Shown here piece after piece: positions 36,683 to 45,282 of a DNA stretch of 64,000 nt. The number at the start of each line of letters is the position of its first letter. The stretch's first letter is position 1. Below the pieces are notes generated by a model. That model had not been told where the DNA came from. It was given only the letters and a program-made list of their open reading frames with translations, and ran no database searches. The translations under genes and the position numbers were made by a program. The DNA is from Algoriphagus formosus (lineage in GTDB: Bacteria; Bacteroidota; Bacteroidia; Cytophagales; Cyclobacteriaceae): the NCBI RefSeq assembly GCF_002807035.1, contig NZ_NIUC01000002.1:1083267-1147266 (forward strand), written 5' to 3'.

Positions 36683-36714
36683 TTGCCGGGAAGCGAAGAT
36701 TTGAACTAACTTTG
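36683..36714 (+). promoter_or_regulatory. Promoter immediately before the DUF4382 gene
   Basis: TTG (36683-36685), 21-nt spacer, TAACTTTG (36707-36714). Four nt separate the box from the GTG start, so a leaderless message is likely. Confidence 0.65.
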
Positions 36715-36718
36715 TCCT

Positions 36719-37519
36719 GTGCGAAATCTACTGCGTTCGATTATCGGCATTCTAGCCATCTCCTTTTCTTATTCCTGCTCTGACCTTTCCGATGAGCCAA
36801 GAGCATTGCTCAATTTGGTCTTGGTAGATGCGCCTCCTGCCTATGATTCTGTTTTTATAGAAATTTTGGGGGTGGATGTCCGCATGAATGTAGAAGGAAG
36901 GGATACCGAGGAGCAATCATTTTTTATTCCCTATGAATTGGGAGATAAGCGGGTTCGTGTGTCAGACCTAGTGGGCGGCGAAGTTTTATTGCTTGGACGA
37001 GGAACCTTACCTCCCGGTAGAATTATCGAGCTCGAAATGAGATTAGGGACAGATCATTCGCTATGGGAAAATGAAAACGTGTATCCAATTGCACTTCCTA
37101 CAGACGAAGAGGCACTTGTCAATATTCCTGTCACATTGGATCTGGATGGAGGGCTCTCTTATGATGTGATTTTGGATTTTGATCTTGAAAAATCGATACA
37201 GACGACTCGTACGGAGCCTTTTGCCTTTGCACTTACACCCGCTGTGACTGCCATTTTGCCTGGGACATTTGGGGAAATTCAAGGAAGCCTTTCTCCGACT
37301 ACCCTTCGACCAGCCATCACCGCCATCCAAGCCGGTGATAGCATTAGCACACATGCTAATTCCGCTGGGACATTCCTCTTTAGGTTGGAGCCGGGAATAT
37401 ATGATCTATACCTGGATCCAAAAGATGAAGCCTTTCTGGCAGATACAATCCGCGGTGTTGAAGTAAGACTGCGTCAAACACTGACTTTGGATAGGATAAA
37501 CTTTCGATCGAATCTCTGA
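36719..37519 (+). CDS. DUF4382-type lipoprotein
   Basis: 266 residues, start GTG 36719. A lipoprotein signal (ISFSYSC lipobox) leads to a DUF4382-like domain (LLNLVLVDAPPAYDSVFIEILGVDV split, residues 31-170) with a C-terminal carboxypeptidase-regulatory-like beta domain (GEIQGSLSP, AGTFLFRLEPGIYDLYLDP). Probably an envelope binding protein. Its stop overlaps the ribD start by one base (TGATG), so it is coupled to riboflavin genes without an obvious functional reason. Confidence 0.82.
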   Translation: MRNLLRSIIGILAISFSYSCSDLSDEPRALLNLVLVDAPPAYDSVFIEILGVDVRMNVEGRDTEEQSFFIPYELGDKRVRVSDLVGGEVLLLGRGTLPPGRIIELEMRLGTDHSLWENENVYPIALPTDEEALVNIPVTLDLDGGLSYDVILDFDLEKSIQTTRTEPFAFALTPAVTAILPGTFGEIQGSLSPTTLRPAITAIQAGDSISTHANSAGTFLFRLEPGIYDLYLDPKDEAFLADTIRGVEVRLRQTLTLDRINFRSNL

Positions 37520-38544
37520 TGGAAAATCCGGCCAACTACATGAGAAGGGCCTTGGAGCTCGCCGAATTAGGACTTGGCACAGTCAGTCCCAACCCACTCG
37601 TGGGATGTGTGATCGTGCATCATGACCGGATCATCGGAGAAGGCTACCATCAAAAATATGGAGACCCTCACGCAGAGGTCAATGCCATACAATCTGTCAA
37701 AAATCAAGACTTACTTTCCGAAGCAACCGTCTATGTCACCTTGGAGCCTTGTGCCCATTACGGTAAAACGCCTCCCTGTGCCAATCTGCTGGTAGAGAAA
37801 CGAGTAAAAAAAGTCGTGATTGCCGCCATGGATTCTAATCCATTGGTCGGTGGCAAAGGGATAGAAATTCTCAAAAGTGCAGGAATCGAGGTAGAAACCG
37901 GACTTTTGGAAGCAGAGGCCCGATGGCAAAATCGACGGTTTTTTACCCAGATCGAAAAAAATCGTCCCTACGTAATCTTGAAATGGGCACAAACTTCTGA
38001 CGGTTTTGTCGCCAGAAAGGATTTCTCCTCCAAATGGATCTCCAATCCTATCAGCCGGCAATTTGTCCACAGATGGCGGGCTGAAGAAGATGCTATTTTG
38101 GTAGGAAAAAATACAGCCTACTATGACAACCCCAGCTTAAATGTTCGTGACTGGAGCGGAAAAGATCCTATCCGGCTTGTCATTGACCCCCAACTCCGCC
38201 TAGACCCTCACTTGAAAATTTTTGACCAAAGTATCCCGACCATCTGCTATAACCTGCTTAAAAATGAGCAGGACCAAAACCTCGAGTTTGTAAAGCTTAC
38301 ACCAAATTTTCACCCCAAAGAAATTTTGGCTGACCTACAAAAAAGAAAAATCCAGAGTGTGATCGTAGAAGGTGGAGCTTTTGTATTAAAAAATTTCCTG
38401 GATGCCGAACTTTGGGACGAGGCTCGGGTGTTTACAGGATCATCAAGATTTGGGGAAGGAATAGAGGCACCAAAAATGCACCAAAATCCCGACCGGCAAA
38501 TTTCGATTCAGGAAGACCTTTTGTCCTATTATTTCCATGTCTGA
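37519..38544 (+). CDS. ribD: Bifunctional riboflavin deaminase/reductase
   Basis: 341 residues. The N-terminal cytidine-deaminase-like domain has zinc motifs HAEVNAI and TLEPCAHYGKTPPCANLL (residues ~50-95). The C-terminal reductase domain has ILKWAQTSDGFVAR, DAILVGKNTAYYDNPSLNVR and VIVEGGAFVLKNFL. It performs steps two and three of riboflavin synthesis. It overlaps the DUF4382 gene by 1 nt and msrC by 8 nt, forming a tight operon. Confidence 0.96.
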   Translation: MENPANYMRRALELAELGLGTVSPNPLVGCVIVHHDRIIGEGYHQKYGDPHAEVNAIQSVKNQDLLSEATVYVTLEPCAHYGKTPPCANLLVEKRVKKVVIAAMDSNPLVGGKGIEILKSAGIEVETGLLEAEARWQNRRFFTQIEKNRPYVILKWAQTSDGFVARKDFSSKWISNPISRQFVHRWRAEEDAILVGKNTAYYDNPSLNVRDWSGKDPIRLVIDPQLRLDPHLKIFDQSIPTICYNLLKNEQDQNLEFVKLTPNFHPKEILADLQKRKIQSVIVEGGAFVLKNFLDAELWDEARVFTGSSRFGEGIEAPKMHQNPDRQISIQEDLLSYYFHV

Positions 38545-39019
38545 AAATCTATTTATCCCTACCGAAGCCAGCAAGGCCGAAAAATACGAAGCCATTCTTC
38601 CACAGATCGAAGCGCTGATTTCGGGAGAGCCTGATCTCTATGCCAACTTGGCCAATATCTCTGCAGTACTCAAGCAGGGCTTCGACTTCTTTTGGGTAGG
38701 TTTCTATCTCGTGAAAGAGGAACAGCTTGTATTGGGACCATTCCAAGGACCTATCGCATGTACAAGAATTGCTTTTGGAAAAGGAGTCTGCGGAACTGCC
38801 TGGAAAGAAGGAAAAACGCAATTAGTTCCTGATGTGGATGCTTTTCCAGGACATATTGCCTGTAGCTCAGCTAGTCGTTCGGAGATCGTGGTTCCTGTTC
38901 TGAAAAGCGGAGAAGTTAAAATGGTCTTAGACGTAGATAGCGATCAGCTGAATGATTTTGATGAAGTGGATCAAGCATATTTGGAACAGCTATGTCAGAA
39001 GCTTTCCGACACTCTTTAA
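38537..39019 (+). CDS. msrC: Free methionine-(R)-sulfoxide reductase (GAF fold)
   Basis: 160 residues. The three reactive cysteines are at 75, 85 and 109, with the same 10- and 24-residue spacing as Cys84, 94 and 118 of the E. coli enzyme. The GAF fold is seen in FDFFWVGFYLV, GKGVCGTAW and GHIACSSASRSEIVVPV. It reduces free (not protein-bound) methionine-R-sulfoxide with thioredoxin. The start overlaps the ribD end by 8 nt. Confidence 0.95.
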   Translation: MSENLFIPTEASKAEKYEAILPQIEALISGEPDLYANLANISAVLKQGFDFFWVGFYLVKEEQLVLGPFQGPIACTRIAFGKGVCGTAWKEGKTQLVPDVDAFPGHIACSSASRSEIVVPVLKSGEVKMVLDVDSDQLNDFDEVDQAYLEQLCQKLSDTL

Positions 39020-39023
39020 TTGA

Positions 39024-39632
39024 TCAGACTTCTTCTCCAATCCAAATTAAAGTTGCAGCTGAGAATTCAGTAAATCCCTCAGGCAATTCTATTTGAGTGA
39101 CAAATTCCAAGGGCAAAATCATATCCATTTCAGAGTTTCTGATTTGAACAGGAAGGCCATTGGGACCAAAGATCTCCACCGTCGTCGCTGGAAACCACTT
39201 TTTGAAACTTCCTCCCTGTACGGGATAATATTTCCTTCCCTCATCAAATAGAGTCAAATCCATTATGTCCAGAAATTCATCCAACTGCTTGGAATCCTGT
39301 CTGGAAAAACCGATCAAATGAGCCGCTTTGTGATCCGAGGCAAGCAAATAGTGCAATGCTTCCTTCATATGTTCACCTGATTGACTTACCAAAAACCGAA
39401 GCGGGTACTGCTCCTCCAATAGCTGAGTATTTTCATTTCGAAAGCGCTCTGAACTGATAATGACATCGATTTTGATGCCCCAGGACAGCACTTGGTCAAC
39501 CGCCTCCTCAGCTACCAAGACGGTAGGCACCCACTCAAGAAGTCCGGAAAGCCGTTCCCAAGAAAAGTCCTGAAGGTCCAAAATCACCAAGGCGGGTTCC
39601 TGTTGCTCTTTGACGAAATGATGTGAAGACAT
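39024..39632 (-). CDS. Unknown protein, possibly thiamine pyrophosphokinase-like
   Basis: 202 residues, soluble. The pattern VPTVLVAEEAVDQVLSWGIKIDVIISSER vaguely recalls the N-terminal domain of thiamine pyrophosphokinase (ligand-strand plus PDxIIGDxDS), but the catalytic Asp-x-Asp is not present. I therefore leave function open. Its ATG overlaps the stop of the upstream dipeptidase by one base (TAATG), so the two are translated together. Confidence 0.6.
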   Translation of the reverse strand: MSSHHFVKEQQEPALVILDLQDFSWERLSGLLEWVPTVLVAEEAVDQVLSWGIKIDVIISSERFRNENTQLLEEQYPLRFLVSQSGEHMKEALHYLLASDHKAAHLIGFSRQDSKQLDEFLDIMDLTLFDEGRKYYPVQGGSFKKWFPATTVEIFGPNGLPVQIRNSEMDMILPLEFVTQIELPEGFTEFSAATLIWIGEEV

Positions 39633-40606
39633 TAGCTGAAGAGGTTTTGATAGAAGTGAAGAACATTTTTGTAGGCGAGTTTTTCCAATTGCTCGGCAGA
39701 GAGATTTTCAGCCAAGGCCTCCAAAATTTCAGGATACTTAGAGGCATTTTCGGCAAGGGGAAAGTAGAAAGGATGTCGACTTTTATCCGGAAAATCCTGA
39801 GTATAAAAGTAGTCTGCTCCAAAACTCTGCGCATTTTCTCCTCCGATCTGAAAGCCGTGCAAAATGTGCTCAAAAAGCCGCTCTGGAACGTCATTATCTA
39901 AGAATGCCCGTAGAAAATTAACCCCAATGATCCCTTTTCGACGAATAATTTCCTGTGCAAATTCATCACTCAGATTCCGTACATGATCCCAAATGGCTCG
40001 ATAGTTTGAATGGCTAGCAATGATAGGGGACTGTGGCTGATGCTGATCGATATGATTCAAAATCCCCTCTGCCAGGAGGTCAGAACTATGAGAAAGATCG
40101 ATGGGGATATTTCTCTCGATCAAAAGGTCGAGCAATCTCCGCCCGTCATCTTTTAGGCCGATTCCCTCGGTGTAATTTCCTCCACCAAATCGATTTTCGG
40201 TATGGTGAGTCAAACTCACATATGCCAAACGTCCAACTTTGGATAGAATCTCCTCGAGTTGTCGCTCTATGGCTTCCCATGATGAATTTTCCTCCCCCAA
40301 GCCAGCTGCATTCTCAATGGAGGCAAGGGCTGCAATTGGACCGGAAGATTTCCAACTTTGCGCTTGAAATGCGGAAAAAGCTTCTTCATCAATTAGCGAT
40401 TGGAATATTTCTGCTTGCTTTAGCGCCAAATCCATGGAACCCGGTCGCACATCGGTGTAAATTGCTAAAACCTGAAGGTGAACATTGCCTTTGCGCAGCC
40501 AAGGTAAAGCACAGGCAATATCACTTTCATTGGAGGGGCTTGCTCCGGGAATCTTCGCCAAGTAGGATAGCAAATCACAATGAAGGTCAAAAATCGGTAG
40601 ATGCAT
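39632..40606 (-). CDS. M19 family (renal-type) dipeptidase
   Basis: 324 residues from ATG 40606; an ATG at 40636 would add ten residues before the usual start. Zinc-site motifs include FDLHCDLL at the N-terminus, the mid glutamate (SIENAAGLGEE), and histidines in LTHHTENRFGGG, IDLSHSSDLL and ASHSNYRAIWDHVRNLSDE. It cleaves dipeptides, possibly also beta-lactam-like substrates. It lacks a signal peptide, so it is probably cytoplasmic. Next in the operon is the unknown 202-residue protein. Confidence 0.9.
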   Translation of the reverse strand: MHLPIFDLHCDLLSYLAKIPGASPSNESDIACALPWLRKGNVHLQVLAIYTDVRPGSMDLALKQAEIFQSLIDEEAFSAFQAQSWKSSGPIAALASIENAAGLGEENSSWEAIERQLEEILSKVGRLAYVSLTHHTENRFGGGNYTEGIGLKDDGRRLLDLLIERNIPIDLSHSSDLLAEGILNHIDQHQPQSPIIASHSNYRAIWDHVRNLSDEFAQEIIRRKGIIGVNFLRAFLDNDVPERLFEHILHGFQIGGENAQSFGADYFYTQDFPDKSRHPFYFPLAENASKYPEILEALAENLSAEQLEKLAYKNVLHFYQNLFS

Positions 40607-40706
40607 GGGATTTGGGTTTGAAGCAAAGTAAATCAAAAAAATGCGTGTTTTTTAATACTTTTAGCCCCTTGATGAGTTAGAGTTTCAATGACCTTAAAAC
40701 AAAACT

Positions 40707-41219
40707 ATGGCACTCTCTTCCCCCTTTAATTTCAAAAAATGGATTGACGACAACCGACACTTGCTTAAGCCGCCCGTGGGAAATCAGCAAGTTTACAAGG
40801 GAAATGATGACTTTATCGTTATGGTAGTCGGTGGTCCCAATGCCAGAAAAGACTATCACTATGAGGAAGGGGAGGAATTCTTCTACCAATTGGAAGGTGA
40901 CATTGTGCTGAAAGTCATCGAAGATGGCAAACCCAAGGATATTTCTATCAAGGAGGGGGACATCTTTCTTTTGCCTCCACGGATTCCTCATTCTCCACAA
41001 CGACCTGCCAATACGGTCGGTCTTGTCATGGAGCGATATCGCAGACCGGGTGAGAAGGACGGATTCCTATGGTTTTGCGAAAAGTGCAATCACAAACTTC
41101 ACGAAGAATATGTCGAGCTTACCGACATTGTCAATCAACTACCTCCGATTATGGAGCGCTTTTGGAGTAATGATGAATTAAGGACTTGCAAAAAATGCGG
41201 TACTTACATGGAGAAGTAA
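40707..41219 (+). CDS. nbaC: 3-hydroxyanthranilate 3,4-dioxygenase
   Basis: 170 residues. Opens the ring of 3-hydroxyanthranilate to the precursor of quinolinate, used for NAD. The cupin fold shows the iron ligands in GRKDYHYEEGEEFFYQLEG-like spacing (residues ~45-65, begin at ARKDYHYEE) and PPRIPHSPQRP. The C-terminal CEKC...CKKC motifs form the second, rubredoxin-like iron site of the bacterial type. It leads the kynurenine genes with 144 nt to kynU, a gap that contains the 100-nt leader. Confidence 0.95.
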   Translation: MALSSPFNFKKWIDDNRHLLKPPVGNQQVYKGNDDFIVMVVGGPNARKDYHYEEGEEFFYQLEGDIVLKVIEDGKPKDISIKEGDIFLLPPRIPHSPQRPANTVGLVMERYRRPGEKDGFLWFCEKCNHKLHEEYVELTDIVNQLPPIMERFWSNDELRTCKKCGTYMEK

Positions 41220-41263
41220 ACCTTTTCCTTTCAAAAACTCTCTAATCCTATCTTCTTTTTCCC

Positions 41264-41353
41264 ATGAAATCGACACGATTAAAATCATCATTAAACAAAC
41301 AGAGAAATGATGATATTAATCGTCAAAGATTCCATCTGACCAATAAAAATTAA
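41264..41353 (+). CDS. Possible 29-residue leader peptide before kynU
   Basis: Open frame beginning MKSTRLKSSL and ending RFHLTNKN, starting at the first base of the shared leader and stopping 10 nt before kynU. Matches the coaX leader frame at 18 of 29 residues. There are no synonymous changes, so peptide-level selection is not supported. Confidence 0.25.
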   Translation: MKSTRLKSSLNKQRNDDINRQRFHLTNKN

Positions 41354-41363
41354 AAATTAACAG
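41264..41363 (+). promoter_or_regulatory. 100-nt leader of kynU, shared with coaX
   Basis: Partner of 4751-4850. The hairpin arms (about 41271-41292 and 41306-41324) pair better here than at coaX, with one mismatch over the inner 18 nt, around a different loop. The conserved tail GATTCCATCTGACC follows and the element ends exactly at the kynU ATG. Sequences further upstream are unrelated in the two loci. Confidence 0.65.
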
Positions 41364-42650
41364 ATGAAAACACTTTCCTATTCATATACTGAAGCTTTCG
41401 CTCAAGAAATGGATCAAAATGATCCACTTCGAAAATTCAGAGAGCACTTTTTCTTTCCGAAAGTCAATGGTCAGGAGGCACTTTATTTCTGTGGTAATTC
41501 GTTAGGGCTTCAGCCAAAATCTGTGAAAGATTACCTGAATAAGGAATTGAATAACTGGGCTGAAATGGCAGTAGACGGTCATTTTCACGGAGAAGATGCC
41601 TGGTATCACATTCGCAAAAAGTCCAAACCAGCATTGGCAGAAATACTTGGAGCGCAGGAGCATGAGGTAGTGGCGATGAATAATCTCACGGTCAACCTCC
41701 ACTTATTAATGGTGACTTTTTATCAGCCCACAAAAGAGCGATACAAGATTCTGATTGAGGCTGGAGCATTTCCCTCCGATCAGTACATGCTGGAAAGTCA
41801 AGTCAAGTGGCATGGATTAGACCCGGAAACTACCATCATCGAAATTAAACCCAGAGAAGGGGAGCATACGCTGAGAACGGAAGATATTGTGGCGGAGATC
41901 AAGCGACACGGAAAAGAACTTGCCTTGGTCAACATGGCGGGACTTCAATACTACTCCGGACAGCTTTTTGACATGAAGGCCATCACCAAAGCAGCTCACG
42001 AGGTAGGGGCACTGGCAGGTTTTGACCTGGCGCATGCTGCTGGAAATGCTCCGCTATCCCTTCATGATTGGGAGGTGGATTTCGCTACTTGGTGCAGTTA
42101 CAAATACCTCAATTCCGGTCCTGGTAATGTCTCAGGCATCTATATTCATGAAAAATATGCCGAGCGGCCTGACCTCCCTCGATTTGCAGGATGGTGGGGC
42201 CATGATGAGGCACAACGGTTTTTAATGGAGAAAGGCTTCATTCCCATGTTTGGGGCAGATGGCTGGCAATTGGCCAATTCCAATGTGTTGGCCTTGGCTG
42301 CTCATCAGGCTTCCTTGGATATTTTCCATGAAGCAGGAATCAAAAACCTGAGAAAAAAGAGTGAGCTTTTGACTGGATACTTGGAATTTTTGATCCGTGA
42401 AATCAGCGGAGAATCAGGGATTTTGGAAATTATAACCCCAGAAAACCCAAGTGAACGCGGCTGTCAGTTATCTTTGCTGATTCATCAAGGCGGGAAAGCC
42501 GTCTTCGATGAGTGGTATCAGCATGGTGTAGTGGGAGACTGGCGCAACCCCAATGTCATTCGTCTTGCTCCTACTCCACTGTATAACAGCTTCATGGATG
42601 TGTTTCGATTCGCAAAGATTTTGGAACAATCCCTCAATAAATTCGCTTAA
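41364..42650 (+). CDS. kynU: Kynureninase
   Basis: 428 residues, full length. PLP enzyme that cleaves 3-hydroxykynurenine (or kynurenine) to 3-hydroxyanthranilate and alanine. Features are LYFCGNSLGLQPKSVKDYL, VVAMNNLTVNLHLLM, AGFDLAHAAGN, the PLP lysine in WCSYKYLNSGPG, and RLAPTPLYNSF. It sits between the dioxygenase and kmo genes. The next gene begins after 24 nt. Confidence 0.96.
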   Translation: MKTLSYSYTEAFAQEMDQNDPLRKFREHFFFPKVNGQEALYFCGNSLGLQPKSVKDYLNKELNNWAEMAVDGHFHGEDAWYHIRKKSKPALAEILGAQEHEVVAMNNLTVNLHLLMVTFYQPTKERYKILIEAGAFPSDQYMLESQVKWHGLDPETTIIEIKPREGEHTLRTEDIVAEIKRHGKELALVNMAGLQYYSGQLFDMKAITKAAHEVGALAGFDLAHAAGNAPLSLHDWEVDFATWCSYKYLNSGPGNVSGIYIHEKYAERPDLPRFAGWWGHDEAQRFLMEKGFIPMFGADGWQLANSNVLALAAHQASLDIFHEAGIKNLRKKSELLTGYLEFLIREISGESGILEIITPENPSERGCQLSLLIHQGGKAVFDEWYQHGVVGDWRNPNVIRLAPTPLYNSFMDVFRFAKILEQSLNKFA

Positions 42651-42674
42651 AAGAGCGAAGGAAATCTTTCCAAA

Positions 42675-44027
42675 ATGAAAAAAGAAGAAATAACCATCCT
42701 GGGTGCCGGACTGATCGGAACCCTGATGAGTATATACCTCCGAAAGCAAGGCCTTCCTGTCAAAATCTATGACAAGAGACCTGATATGCGGAAAAGCAAG
42801 CGATACGAAGGTGGTCGCTCCATCAATATGGCGCTAAGCCATCGAGGATGGAAAAGCCTCGAAGAGGTAGGTCTCAAGGATCGGGTAATACCCCTTGCAA
42901 TTCCCATGTATGGGCGAAGAATTCACGATGAACATGGTGGAACCTCTTTGATCCCTTACGGAAAAGAAGGCCAAGCCATCTACTCTATATCTCGAGGCAA
43001 ATTCAATCAACTTTTGGTGGAGGAGGCAGAAAATCTGGGAGTTGAGATGCTCTTTGACCATAAGTGTGAGGAAGTGGATTTCAGAGATCAGACTATTCAT
43101 TTTTCTGGACCTGAAGGAAATTTCAAAAAAGAAGCTCCTGTGATTATTGGGGCTGATGGGGCCTATTCCTCCCTGCGGATGTCAATGCAAAAGCAGATTC
43201 GATTCAATTATAGACAAGAATACATTAGCCATGGCTACAAGGAACTGACTATACCTGCTACTGCGGATGGAGAATTTGCCATGGATCCCAACGCGCTTCA
43301 CATTTGGCCTCGGGGAAAATTCATGCTTATCGCGCTCCCAAATCCGGATAAATCCTTCACTTGCACGCTGTTTTTACCTTTTGAAGGCACTAAGGTTTGC
43401 TTTGACAAAATAAACGATGCAGGAGATCTAAAATCCGTTTTTAAAGCTTTCTTCCCTGACGCATACGAATTGATGCCAGACTTGACGGAAGAATATTTTA
43501 AAAACCCCACTTCTGCGCTGATCAATGTCGAATGCTATCCATGGGTACAGGGCCATAGCCTTTTGATTGGGGATGCCTCTCACGCCATGGTACCATTTTA
43601 CGGACAGGGGATGAATTGTGGCTTTGAAGATTGTCGTGTGTTAAATGGCTTGATCAATAAATACGGTCACAACTCTTGGGATTTGGTTTTTGAGAAATTC
43701 CAGAAAACCAGAAAGCCTGATACCGACGCCATCTGCCAATTGGCAATGGAAAACTTCGTTGAAATGCGGGACACTGTTGCAGACCCCAAATTTCTGATTC
43801 GGAAAAAGATCGAAACAAAGCTGAACGAGCTATATCCGAAGGATTGGGTGCCACTTTATTCCATGGTGACTTTCTCCGATATGAGCTACTCTGAGGCCTA
43901 TGCTCAGGGTCAATTACAAGATTCAATCATGCGCCAAGTGATGGCAGATCCATTAATTACTGAAAATTGGAACCGATTGGACTACGAGGAGATTATCAAC
44001 AAAATGGAAACCGCTAAAGCAGTCTAA
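42675..44027 (+). CDS. kmo: Kynurenine 3-monooxygenase
   Basis: 450 residues. FAD enzyme that hydroxylates kynurenine to 3-hydroxykynurenine. FAD motifs are ILGAGLIGTLMSIYLRKQG (residues 8-26), the SINMALSHRG substrate-side motif and LLIGDASHAMVPFYGQGMNCGFED near residue 295. A C-terminal region without strong hydrophobicity replaces the eukaryotic membrane anchor. With kynU and the dioxygenase it supplies quinolinate precursor. It is followed by a nitroreductase gene after 3 nt. Confidence 0.96.
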   Translation: MKKEEITILGAGLIGTLMSIYLRKQGLPVKIYDKRPDMRKSKRYEGGRSINMALSHRGWKSLEEVGLKDRVIPLAIPMYGRRIHDEHGGTSLIPYGKEGQAIYSISRGKFNQLLVEEAENLGVEMLFDHKCEEVDFRDQTIHFSGPEGNFKKEAPVIIGADGAYSSLRMSMQKQIRFNYRQEYISHGYKELTIPATADGEFAMDPNALHIWPRGKFMLIALPNPDKSFTCTLFLPFEGTKVCFDKINDAGDLKSVFKAFFPDAYELMPDLTEEYFKNPTSALINVECYPWVQGHSLLIGDASHAMVPFYGQGMNCGFEDCRVLNGLINKYGHNSWDLVFEKFQKTRKPDTDAICQLAMENFVEMRDTVADPKFLIRKKIETKLNELYPKDWVPLYSMVTFSDMSYSEAYAQGQLQDSIMRQVMADPLITENWNRLDYEEIINKMETAKAV

Positions 44028-44030
44028 CAA

Positions 44031-44639
44031 ATGGAAAAACCAAATTTCAACGTAGAAGAAGTTAATAAAATCATTCGTGGACGTAGATCCATGTTTGTGG
44101 CACAGTTTAAGGAAAATGATCCTGTCGATGATGCCATCATCGAAGAAATGCTCGAAAATGCCAATTGGGCACCTACGCATAAGTTGACCCAGCCTTGGAG
44201 ATTTATTGTTTACACTGGAGCCGGGCTGAAAAAATTCGCGGATTACCAGGCAGAGCTTTACAAAAAGCGCGCTGAGAAAAATGGTACTCCGTTCATTGAA
44301 GCGACTTATAATAAGTTTAAAGAAAATCCAACCAAAGCATCCCACGTTATCGCCATCTTGATGAAGCGAACTGAGAGTTCTGGACTACCACTGATGGAAG
44401 AGATTGCTGCTACCGCGATGGCTGTTCAAAACATGTATCTAACTGCCTCAGCGCATGGACTAGCTGCCTATTGGGGTACAGGAGGTCCTACTTTCTGGGA
44501 GGAAGCCCGGGAAGATTTTGGATTAGAAGGTGAAGATATGCTGATGGGCTTTTTCTACGTGGCTAAGCCTGCTAGCGATCGCTGGCCCACTGGCAAAAGA
44601 GAACCCATTGCCGACAAGGTCGGATGGATTAGAGAATAA
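44031..44639 (+). CDS. Nitroreductase family FMN protein
   Basis: 202 residues, starting 3 nt after kmo. The fold is recognisable from IIRGRRSMFVAQFKENDPVDD (FMN-phosphate Arg-Arg-Ser), LENANWAPTHKLTQPWRF, and ATAMAVQNMYLTASAHGLAAYWGTGG. It resembles small YdjA-type nitroreductases. Its role in the kynurenine operon is unknown; reduction of a quinonoid or of flavin for kmo is conceivable. The stop is directly followed by a strong terminator. Confidence 0.9.
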   Translation: MEKPNFNVEEVNKIIRGRRSMFVAQFKENDPVDDAIIEEMLENANWAPTHKLTQPWRFIVYTGAGLKKFADYQAELYKKRAEKNGTPFIEATYNKFKENPTKASHVIAILMKRTESSGLPLMEEIAATAMAVQNMYLTASAHGLAAYWGTGGPTFWEEAREDFGLEGEDMLMGFFYVAKPASDRWPTGKREPIADKVGWIRE

Positions 44640-44640
44640 A

Positions 44641-44677
44641 AAATAACCGCTGAAAAACTCAGCGGTTATTTTTTTTA
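44641..44677. terminator. Bidirectional terminator
   Basis: 13-bp perfect stem, 5-nt loop, T-run on both strands, between convergent genes. Confidence 0.92.
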
Positions 44678-45205
44678 AAATCCTACAAATGCCGGTGGTT
44701 GCGCGCCATTTGCCCGAAGATAGGCTATCGCAGAGCCCCTGTGATGGGTGCTGTGATCCATCAGGAGAGCCATCACCTGTCTTCTGCTTACATTATTTCC
44801 AAAGACTTCGATGACTTCCCCTGCTTTATCCGCAGGAAGAGCCTGAATCGTAGATGCGCCATAATCATAGCATTTAGCAATGTAATCTGCCAAATCTGCT
44901 TTGCTGGCAGTTGCCAAATCAATTGAAAACCCGGGATCCTTTCCCATCAGAAATCCTTGTGAGATTCCAACGATCGCTGTTCCGATGTGATGAATTTGTT
45001 CCTTAAAGCTCATCGCCTCAGGGTCGGTTTTGTAATCCATCCCATCGTCTGGCATCGCATTGAGCACATCAATGGTAAACTGCTTACTATTATTCCACTT
45101 GGACATGAATTCCTCCATGGTCGTTTGTGCCTGAAGAGAGGAGGAAAATCCTAAAATCAAAAAGGCGGCAAGGGATAAAAACGGAAACTTAAAATGATTT
45201 TTCAT
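44675..45205 (-). CDS. DinB-family protein with signal peptide
   Basis: 176 residues from ATG 45205. The frame is open to 45265, but the signal peptide (MKNHFKFPFLSLAAFLILGF, ending SLQAQ) decides the start. The DinB/YfiT four-helix bundle shows metal-ligand histidines in EQIHHIGTAIVG and MDHSTHHRGSAIAYLRANG. Unlike cytoplasmic members (thiol transferases), it is exported. Function is not known. Confidence 0.88.
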   Translation of the reverse strand: MKNHFKFPFLSLAAFLILGFSSSLQAQTTMEEFMSKWNNSKQFTIDVLNAMPDDGMDYKTDPEAMSFKEQIHHIGTAIVGISQGFLMGKDPGFSIDLATASKADLADYIAKCYDYGASTIQALPADKAGEVIEVFGNNVSRRQVMALLMDHSTHHRGSAIAYLRANGAQPPAFVGF

Positions 45206-45270
45206 TTTCGTACTGGCTTGGTTAGATGTTAAAGTTCCATGATTCACCGTGGAAATCAAACACAAAGGGC

Positions 45271-45278
45271 TAATTTTA
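45271..45278 (+). promoter_or_regulatory. -7-like box of gldD
   Basis: TAATTTTA, one base off TAnnTTTG, 4 nt before the gldD ATG. No clear TTG lies at the expected distance. Confidence 0.35.
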
Positions 45279-45282
45279 CCAG

